From: Aphrocallistes beatrix | Lineage: Eukaryota; Porifera; Hexactinellida; Sceptrulophora; Aphrocallistidae | Assembly: GCA_963281255.1 (NCBI GenBank) | Contig: OY725489.1 | Span: forward strand, 1,302,001 to 1,366,000 | Length of the DNA stretch: 64,000 nt | Direction: 5' to 3' | Part shown: positions 56,561 through 64,000 of the stretch, piece after piece | Numbering within the stretch: the first letter of the stretch is position 1 | Layout: each line of letters starts with the position of its first letter | Program-made: the position numbers and the translations under genes | The notes under the pieces: model-generated | Told to the model about the DNA's origin: nothing | Databases searched by the model: none | Seen by the model: the letters and a program-made list of their open reading frames with translations, nothing else

Positions 56561-57202
56561 TTTTTATTCTACTATTAAAGCCATCCAGCATCCTGAGAAT
56601 CCTCTAACCTTTTTCATCAGATTTGCTTAATTCTATTTATCGTAGTTAATTTCGTTGCGTGCTATTAAGTATTTATTATTTTGTTTTAAAACCATTATTC
56701 TCTGACTGGGATGATATCTATGAATGTTTCCTAACAAGCTAATGAGGCAGCTTGAAATAAGTAAAACTGTGTGAAAATACAATAACATACATATACTGAT
56801 GAAGCATTGCATTTCTTTTCAGTTTTCTAAATATAAGGAAATATAAATTTATCAGGTGAAGTACTCCTATTATTTGCAGTTGAGATCACATTTCTTTCAT
56901 AAAACTGTGCAAAATTTACCTCCGCAGTATTTTTAACGGAAGCATCCAAATTATTCGGTGTTTACAACATAAAGTTTACTCAGGGCCATCCGAATTCCAG
57001 ATAAGCGTTAGTTCGTTTTGATTTGATTCATTTATTCGAAATCAAATCTGTACATTTCGAATAAACTAATCAACTGACGCCTGCATTTAAGGAGAAAGGA
57101 TATTGCGCCACAATCACGTACTTTGCAACAGGAATATAATTAGGAATTTGTGAATTTAGAGGTCCGATTTTACTATATAAAAAACAACCAAGTTTGCTTC
57201 CA
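56561..57202. other. Intergenic, no gene seen
   Basis: The first 150 bp are the usual family 3' flank (compare 50930-51080). Afterwards AT-rich sequence without recognisable features. Confidence 0.4.
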
Positions 57203-57441
57203 AGTTCCAAGAGGTATGTGCTTTAGCAAGAACATTGTATACATACGTGACACGCATGATAAACAGTGAGTTGCTGCTATTTACTACATACATAAGGAGA
57301 TTTTATCACTCTGTATAATATAGGGCAGCATCCAGGAAGGAGTGAGTACCTCTTTGACAAGTCCGCAAGGAGTTGTGTCGGATGAAGACAATAACATCTA
57401 GAAATATATTACTGATCATGAAATTTTTGTAATGAATCCCA
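57203..57441 (+). pseudogene. NHL-like family fragment
   Basis: TTCCAAGAGGTATGTGCTTT to AATTTTTGTAATGAATCCC covers the codons for RGMCI... through VVMN, with small insertions (ACATAC, ATAT) and a stop at ACATCTAG. A hairpin at about 57545-57578 (TGGTGTAGATGGGTGCCCAT) follows. Confidence 0.7.
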
Positions 57442-57674
57442 CAAAAGTATTTTGTTGGAGATTGACCCAATTCTGAGGAGCTTTTGTAAAATTAGTATAT
57501 AATTTGCACTCTTCCAGGAGGGGAAGTTGGGTGCTTGAGGATTCCCTGGTGTAGATGGGTGCCCATCTACACCACATGGGATCCTCAGGCCACATTTGCA
57601 AAACTTTTTTGAATCGATACCAATGACCTCGATAACTAATGGGATTAAAAGATCTTCCACTTCACCCATTATTG

Positions 57675-58106
57675 TTAGATGCTGAAAAGAAATTGTGGAA
57701 CTACAGCAAAGGTACCGTCCAGCTGTAGAAACTTCATACGCCCTTCATCCAGAAGGGATCCCATTGTATCTGAGACAAAAATAAATGACATTTCAGGGTG
57801 TGTATCTGAATGGTTTAGACTATTCACAACATACCGAAAAAGTTTTTCAAAGCGTCTGTCAGAGGCAACAATTTGAGAAGCTTCCATACTGGGGCCATTA
57901 GTCCGCCTCCTTTTACTCATTGAATCAATAAGTTGAGGATAGTTAAAGATCGAAATATTTCCTATTTTGCTAAGTCGAACCATTTCCAAAATAGCTTTTT
58001 TGTTGAAAAATTTCCGATTTACGTATGCATTTTCATTCGAACTATTTCCCAAATCTGCAATTATTATTAACGATTTTGGAAAGTCGAACCGTTTCCCCAT
58101 TACCAA
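57675..58106 (-). pseudogene. MULE-type transposase fragment (probable)
   Basis: The open frame of 143 residues ends LQLDGTFAVVPQFLFSI; the phrase DGTF..VP is typical of the start of the catalytic domain in MULE transposases, which are usually preceded by a FLYWCH or similar domain. The catalytic remainder is missing after 57675. No terminal repeats were found. Weak but specific motif evidence. Confidence 0.45.
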
Positions 58107-58599
58107 ATTTACTAAAAAAAGTCGGAATCACAATGATAATTTCCACGAATCAACAATATATCATAATGTAAACAATGACCTGGATTTTTTTGCAATTCTA
58201 TGCTTTGCAAGCCATAGTATAATCAGTAAGCAATAGACGGACGGACATGAGTATGATATATGTATACACAATCCATGCTAAAAAGGCATTCTCCTATATA
58301 TCTCCCTATAGGTGCCAGTAAGAAGGTGACAACAATGTCACAATTATGTGATGATTTGACATTTTCGTTTGACATTTGAACTTGCCCGAGCCAGGCACAA
58401 ATACTTCCAGCATGCTAAAAGTCAGCTGCCTGCGACTGGTTCGCAGTTTCTGATAAATTCCCATTTTGTATGTCCTGTATCTCATCTTGGTTGATACTAA
58501 CGTTTATATTCTAGCTTTCATAGATTGGTGTTGCGACAGACTTGTAATAATACTAATTTAGGATGGCTTCATGTTTTATCAGGGATTTACTTGCTACTT

Positions 58600-58914
58600 A
58601 CTACCCTTTTTTTTTGAGGAAAAAAAAGGTAGTAAGTAAATTTCGCAGACAATTTGAGAAATTGGACATGATAGGAACCATATCGAGTGACCCCTCGTTC
58701 TTCTCGCCTAGGTTCAGCGAGTACGAATATGTTCATTAGAACGCTCTGATATATCATATGTGGAATATATGAAGGTTTTACTACATCCAACTATACCTGC
58801 CACTATGGCATATCACAAAACCTTCATATATTCCACATATGATATATCAGAGCGTTCTAATGAGCATATTCGTACTCGCTGAACCTAGCCGAGAAGAACA
58901 AGGGGTCACTCGAT
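58600..58914. repeat. Two adjoining palindromes
   Basis: A short hairpin (GCTACTTACTACCC with an A/T-run stem, 58600-58641) and a longer one (58676-58914) with arms CGAGTGACCCCTCGTTCTTC and GAAGAACAAGGGGTCACTCG meeting near 58795. The second is nearly perfect, so it is young. Confidence 0.75.
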
Positions 58915-58918
58915 AAGG

Positions 58919-59051
58919 TTAAAATTTGGAGATCGGAATTATTCAACATTCCTGGCCGTTGCTAGGAACGGGCAACCAAAAGATTCTCCAAATATGGTCA
59001 ATATATATATCAAATTGCTGGAAATTTAGTGCTGGACACGAATTCAACAAT
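58919..59051. mobile_element. Relic of an Academ-like terminal inverted repeat
   Basis: AAAATTTGGAGATCGGAATT, then CGTTGCTAGG and CAATATATATATCAAATT, follow the inner part of the right terminal repeat of 40865-45444. The terminal TAGACAGGG part is absent. Confidence 0.65.
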
Positions 59052-59317
59052 ATGATCTGGTGTGATTAAAAGAAGATATTATTGATAGATTAAATCCCGA
59101 TGATATCACATTATTATAATGTAAATATTTAAAAATTTACACTTAAAAATGAAATATACCAACTCTCTTCTTTCCACTGGTATAATTATTTTTGATATAG
59201 GACGAATACTTTTCGAGTTAAAAGCGATTAAGTGTGACTTCTAATCCGCTGCTAAGATAACACTCGTGAATGGCGAATATTTCCAAACACTACCAAGGAC
59301 ATGAACTGTTTAGTTAA

Positions 59318-60403
59318 ATCCCATAGACTCCTTTAACTAAGGACTGTAGGTGTTTAATCTCGGGTCCTGGAACTTGGGTCCATTGTGTATTATTGATATC
59401 CCGTAATCCGCTCAAGTTAGACATGAGAGATGTATTATTGTTGAATAGGAAGTCGTATTTTTAGAGTCCATTGGTCATGATGGTCTACCTCAACTATGTG
59501 TGGAATGTGAGTTATGTGGTTTTTCACAGATTTAAGATACATTTTGGCAATTTTCTGACCTGTTTAAGCACATTTTAAAGCGTTATTAATGTATGATTTT
59601 CGAAGATAATCAAGGTAGGAACGGGTTAATTCGAAATATTTGGACATTTCAAATGGAATGTTGCTACATTCCAGCGTTGCTATGGAAACGTATGTATACC
59701 ATTTGAGCCGATATCTTGAAAACCGTTATAGTTAGACAGTTAAATTTGACTATATTTGATAGATAATAGGTTACTTTCTATTAGCTCCTAATACATTTTA
59801 TAACATTAAATCTTAAGGTTTTCGAGATATGGTGCAACATATTTTATGAATCATATTTGTTAAATTGCACCATATCTCGAAAACCTTAAGATTTAATGTT
59901 ATAAAATGTATTAGGAGGTAATAGAAACTAGAAAGTAACCTATTATCTATCAAATATATTTAAATTTGACTGTCTAACTTTAACGGTTTTCAAGATATCG
60001 GCTCAAATGGTATACATACGTTTCCATAGATACGCTGGAATGTAGCAACATTCCATTTGAAATGTCCAAATATTTCGAATTAACCCGTTCCTACCTTGAT
60101 TATCTTCGAAAATCATACATTAATAACGCTTTAAAATGTGCTTAAAACAGGTCAGAAAATTGCCAAAATGTATCTTAAATCTGTGAAAAACAGGTGTGAA
60201 AAACCACATAACTCACATTCCACACATAGTTGAGGTAGGCCATCATGACCAATGGACTCTAAAAATACGACTTCCTATTCAACAATAATACATCTCCCAT
60301 GTCTAACTTGAGCGGATTACGGGATATCAATAATACACAATGGACCCAAGTTCCAGGACCCGAGATTGAACGCCTACAGTCCTTACTTAAAGGAGTCTAT
60401 GAG
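59318..60403. mobile_element. 1.09-kb palindromic element with TTAA target
   Basis: The two arms of about 530 bp are nearly identical inverted copies around a loop near 59840-59870. Ends are ATCCCATAGACTCC and GGAGTCTATGAG. TTAA lies on both sides (59314-59317, 60404-60407), and joining the flanks restores the NHL-like coding order (TTTAGTTA then ACAAGAAT). A TTAA duplication is typical of piggyBac elements; no transposase is present. Confidence 0.8.
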
Positions 60404-60585
60404 TTAACCGAACAAGAATTTTAACAACTGTTTTTCAATTATTCTCTCTTTAGCTTGTGATCTGATTAGAATGATTAACATTAGTGGATTTGAGAGGGGT
60501 TTTACGCTTCGGTACTTAAATATAGTAGACCATTATGGAAACTTTGTAATTCCGAACCCAAACTTGAATTGTTTATCTGTATGTA

Positions 60586-61067
60586 CACTAAGCGGACAAA
60601 AGTATTTCAACACTTGATTCTTTCCCATACAAATAATAGAAAATTGGAATTTTTCATGAAGAGCAATACGTTCAAATTCAAAGAGATACTAAAAATCTGA
60701 TTTCAGATTCGAAATCTACACATTCGAATTAGTCATAGTTGAACATAACTAGTAAATTACTCAACTCAATGAACAATTTTATCAGCCTGAGCCACAATAG
60801 GTAATTCATTGCCATCATGTATAGTGGTCAAAATGGGTGTATGTGGCATAAGGTGGCTCTGATTGATAATTACAAAAAGTTAGAAATGAATGATTAATTA
60901 GAAAAATTAACGTGTTACTAATTTGAATGCGTATGATTCGAATGTGGAATCCGATTAGCTGTATCCCACACCGTTTAGAAGTAACCCTCTTCATGAATAG
61001 ACCGATTTTAGTATTATTTGTATGGGAAAAATCAAGTGTTGAAATACTTTCGTCCGTTTACGTAGTG
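60586..61067. mobile_element. Tc1/mariner-type non-autonomous element
   Basis: CACTAAGCGGACAAAAGTAT and ATACTTTCGTCCGTTTACGTAGTG are inverted ends, flanked by TA (60584-60585, 61068-61069). Joining the flanks restores the codons of the pseudogene (CTGTATG, ACTCAAAAGATGGG). 482 bp with no long frame. Confidence 0.8.
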
Positions 61068-61193
61068 TATACTCAAAAGATGGGAATATGATAGTGAATC
61101 ACTCTCTTAAGCTTGTTATGAAGCCCACAGGAATAAAACTATTAGACAATCAAAGAATAACTTTGCTACTACCTAGCTGTTCTCCATTTTGAT

Positions 61194-61516
61194 TATGTCT
61201 ATCCATAGCATTCTAAATGCTATAATACAATATAAACTAACAACGATACTTATCCTATATTATACACCGCATTTTATCGTAGTGAAATTCTTTTCAAACA
61301 TTATGGTTTGTTTACAAAATTGACTTGAGGTAATCCATGGTGAGGTAAAATTCGTACCGTGAATAGGCTATAGTTACGTAGGCTGTGGGCAGGGGCGCAG
61401 AACTTTTCGAAATCTAAGAACAATTTCGGGGTTCCAGGGGGGCTCGAGTCCCCTCAGCCCCCCAGGGTTCGGCGCCTATGGCTGTGGCCTCACAGTTCCT
61501 GCCGGATTTTGGACTA
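61194..61516. other. Intergenic with a GC-rich dispersed repeat
   Basis: The stretch at about 61385-61490 is the inverted relative of 47195-47375. No gene. Confidence 0.45.
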
Positions 61517-62739
61517 GGGATGCGGTAGAAGATGGTTGAACTAATACATGAGCTGCCTTAAATCATTAACCAAGCACAATAGAGCTTAGGAATGTATTAC
61601 CAGCATATATAAATATTGTGTCAAAGTACCCATATCTGTTGTTAAAATTTAGAATAGTCACCATATGATTGCGCAATGGTTATATTTGTGACAATTTTAG
61701 TGATTTTCAGAGGTCGTTTAAGAGCTCTTCTAAGTGTTTTTATTATAATTTTTTTCTCATAGAACTGAGTTATTAATACGAGTTTGGAATTTTTTCATGG
61801 AATGTTACATGCTACATTCCAGTGTTGCTGTGGAAACGTGTTTTGGTCAGTTGGGGGTCATATCTTGCAAACCGCAAGAGCTAGACATTCAAATCTAATT
61901 CCATTTGATAGCGAATAGACTATTTCCTATTAAGACTACCTAAATGTACCACAGTGGTACAGCTTTATGGCTTCTTTCCCATTGAAAATGGCTAGAGACA
62001 TCCGCGATATCGAGACTTCTTGGTAATCTATGGTTAAGTGAAATATAATTTTGACGTCTAAATTCAATGGTTTATGACATATTCGACAAATTACCAAATG
62101 TGACCAGTATTATAAATTGCCTAATAACTCACTCGTAAACCATTGAATTCAGACAAATAAATTATATTATCACTTAATAGGAAATAGTCTATTTGATATC
62201 AAATTGAATTACATTTGAATGTCTAGCTCTTGTGATTTTCGAGATACAAGCGCGCTTCGCTTGCTTGTGCTGCGCAGCTGGCGGACACAAAGTGTCCGCC
62301 AGAGGCTCCCTTCGGTCGCCTGGAGGTGACATTGGTTAATTATAAGGGAGATATCATCTCTAAATATGTCCATCTTAGTTTTAAAATCGATATCACTTGA
62401 AAAAACACCAAATTTTAAAATTTTTAAAATTTTGATGAGTAATGATGACGTCATAGTAAAGTGATGAGTCATCATTTTTTGATGATAGTTGTATCATATG
62501 TGAGGTATGTTAGTATACATATTCTATTAAAATTTCAGCCTTCTATCTCCTATAATGGCTGAGTTATGCTTGAATAACTGTATTGCTTAACTTTTAAAAA
62601 TGTGACAATGACGTCATAATTCCATGATGAGTCGACATTTTGCTCTGAGCTCAGAACTTACTGGAGCCATAGCCAAAAGACTCCCACATGCCAAAAATCA
62701 GCTTTCTGTGCCTGGTAGTTTCTTCAATCAATTCGTTAC

Positions 62740-62774
<35 letters not shown>

Positions 62775-63232
62775 AACAAACAATAATCGAGTTTTAATAG
62801 TAAGGATGATCCCAACTAACTAAAATACGTTTCCATAGCAACACTAGAATGTAGCAACATTCCATAAGAAAATTCCTTTCCATTTTTTTGTATTAACCCA
62901 TTCACATTTCAGTTCTATGCTAAAAATTTGTAATAAAAACACTTAGAAGTGCCCTTAACCCTTGAAAGCATTTGGGATTTTTCTATTTATAGTAGTAACC
63001 CCAAACTTGTATGGCTTCCCCATTGAAATTGGCTTAAACCGGAAATGACGCAACACATTTCTGTGGCAAGCGTGGGTTAAACGGCATCTGAAAATCACTG
63101 ATTTTGTCACAAGTATAACCTATTGCGCAATCATATGGTGACTAATCAAAATTTTAACAACGGATATGGGTACTTTACATCATATTCATATATGGTAATA
63201 CATTCCTAAGCTATATTGTTCTACCGCATCCC
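61517..63232. mobile_element. Foldback element, family D, with nested Helitron-like copy
   Basis: Ends GGGATGCGGTAGA and TCTACCGCATCCC, flanked by TA (61515-61516, 63233-63234). The arms share TGGTCAGTTGGGG / AACTAAAATACG and the CAATAGAGCTTAGGAATGTA region. The right arm is interrupted by the Helitron-like copy 62247-62806 and by a short repeat at about 62965-63050; the left arm has an extra 90 bp near 61955. Related to 34186-34977. Confidence 0.75.
62247..62806 (-). mobile_element. Helitron-like non-autonomous element, full length (reference copy)
   Basis: 560 bp. Read on the minus strand it starts TCCTTACTATTAAAACTCG after A and ends GCGAAGCGCGCTTG before T. The foldback arm in which it sits is contiguous in the relative at about 34625 (AAGATATAACCCCAACTG), showing that the insertion was between A and T with nothing duplicated. 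Features in order from the 5' end: AT-microsatellite, body with TGACGTCA-like palindromes, GGCGGACACAAAGTGTCCGCC hairpin, GC-rich end. Confidence 0.85.
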
Positions 63233-63319
63233 TAATTTTTCGGGTTACATCAGATAATGGCGTATTTCGGAAAGACACTTTTAACTTCTATATACTTGTG
63301 TTGTAGTCTTAGATTTAAG

Positions 63320-63964
63320 ATGGCTTCATGCTCTATTAAAGAGGAGCTGGTTGCACAATATCCCACTTGTATTGACTACACTACGATAAGTTCTCCGACA
63401 GTCAGAGTGATGACTGTACCAATACCTCACGGTTATTCAAACTATAACTCAACTTCGATAAACGAAGATGAAGAGAGAGAAGTGGTGCATGTTGTGGAAT
63501 GCAGAGAAGGAATAATTATAGTTTTCAACCACCAAGGACATAAACTGTTTAGTTACCCGAGCAAGAATTTCAACCACTGTTTTCGTCCAAGAGGTATGTG
63601 CATTCGGAACAATATTGTATATGTAACAAGCATGAAGAGCAGTGAGTTGTTCATATTCACTACAGAAGGAGATCTGATCACTCTATTTAAGCACAGTTTC
63701 CAGGGAGGAGTGAAAATCTCTCTGACACGTCCTCGTGGAGTTGTGTCAGATGAAAACAATAACTTATATATCTGTACCAACAGTGAACTTGTCGTAATGA
63801 ACTCTGCATTACCAGTATCACGGAAGCATGTGATTAATAAGGCAAGTCCGAAAGATATTCGATTATTCAGAGAAGAGATATTCGTACTTTGCTGGGAACA
63901 TCCTGGTGTATCCATCAACATTCTGTCTCTAGCTTGTGTTCTGCTTAGAACGATCTTCCTATAA
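63320..63964 (+). pseudogene. NHL-like propeller family, copy 9, cut off at residue about 213
   Basis: Start MASCSIKEELVAQYPTCIDY, with the leader shared with copies 6 and 7. The frame is normal to LRTIFL, where the siblings continue LREFE; here the sequence turns into ATAAATATTAATTTATTTAC with a TAA stop at 63962-63964. The last propeller blades are missing. An insertion or deletion boundary lies at about 63960, and the remainder may lie beyond the right edge. Confidence 0.75.
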
Positions 63965-64000
63965 ATATTAATTTATTTACCGGTTTGGCCTTCTGCAGTC

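Larger units (their letters stand above)
58563..61193 (+). pseudogene. NHL-like family copy broken by at least three insertions
   Basis: Begins ATGGCTTCATGTTTTATCAG (MASCFIRDLLATYYP, compare MASCSIREELVAQYP). It is then split by palindromic sequence and an Academ-type relic. It continues as ACTACCAAGGACATGAACTG at 59290, is split by the TTAA palindrome (59318-60403), continues CCGAACAAGAATTTTAAC and the LACDLIRMINISG region, is split again by a TA element (60586-61067), and ends with TATACTCAAAAGATGGGAAT to about 61193. The frame is lost throughout; the central codons are deleted. Confidence 0.8.

Overview
The window looks like nuclear DNA from a metazoan. Two genes belong to families I know only from animals or their close relatives (a caprin-like RNA-binding protein and an EXTL3-type exostosin), and an SRSF10-like splicing factor and an SLC30A9-type zinc transporter are also present. 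Introns have GT...AG borders and are short (62-197 bp). Coding exons are GC-rich islands in AT-rich, repeat-packed DNA. A compact, early-branching animal such as a sponge would fit, but nothing here proves the phylum.

Layout. Bases 1-2914 hold the 5' end of a large minus-strand gene that runs off the left edge and encodes a collagen-like, glycine-rich protein of at least 971 residues. From 3 to 8 kb there are repeats and one frameshifted copy of an NHL-like beta-propeller family. From 8.4 to 30.8 kb is a gene-dense stretch: caprin-like; three members plus one truncated copy of an unrecognised multi-pass membrane family; an SR splicing factor; SLC30A9; an orphan protein ending in a CAAX-like box; and a six-exon EXTL3 gene that I reconstructed exon by exon (850 residues). 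All genes with visible starts except EXTL3 read as single coding exons.

From 31 kb to the right edge the window is a dispersed array of the NHL-like family: six intact genes on the plus strand (283-292 residues), one 5'-truncated copy, one copy cut short near the right edge, and several decayed fragments. Mobile DNA separates and breaks them. The mobile elements include a 4.58-kb Academ-like DNA transposon (40865-45444) with 340-bp terminal inverted repeats, a 3-bp target duplication and an XPG-like nuclease reading frame broken by one in-frame TGA; a Helitron-like non-autonomous family of about 0.55 kb present in roughly ten copies and fragments; a three-level nest of a hAT-type, a Tc1/mariner-type and a foldback element at 17.3-18.8 kb; a 1.1-kb near-perfect palindrome flanked by TTAA; and many small TA-flanked inverted-repeat elements. 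In several cases a related locus inside the window shows the same site without the insertion, which fixes element ends and target duplications directly.

The housekeeping genes (RNA binding, splicing, mitochondrial zinc export, glycosaminoglycan initiation) have no evident functional link to each other. The points of biological interest are the two expanding, unplaced gene families (NHL-like propellers and multi-pass membrane proteins) and the Helitron-like elements, whose 3' ends depart from the usual consensus. Protein identities come from reading translations against remembered family features; no database search was run.
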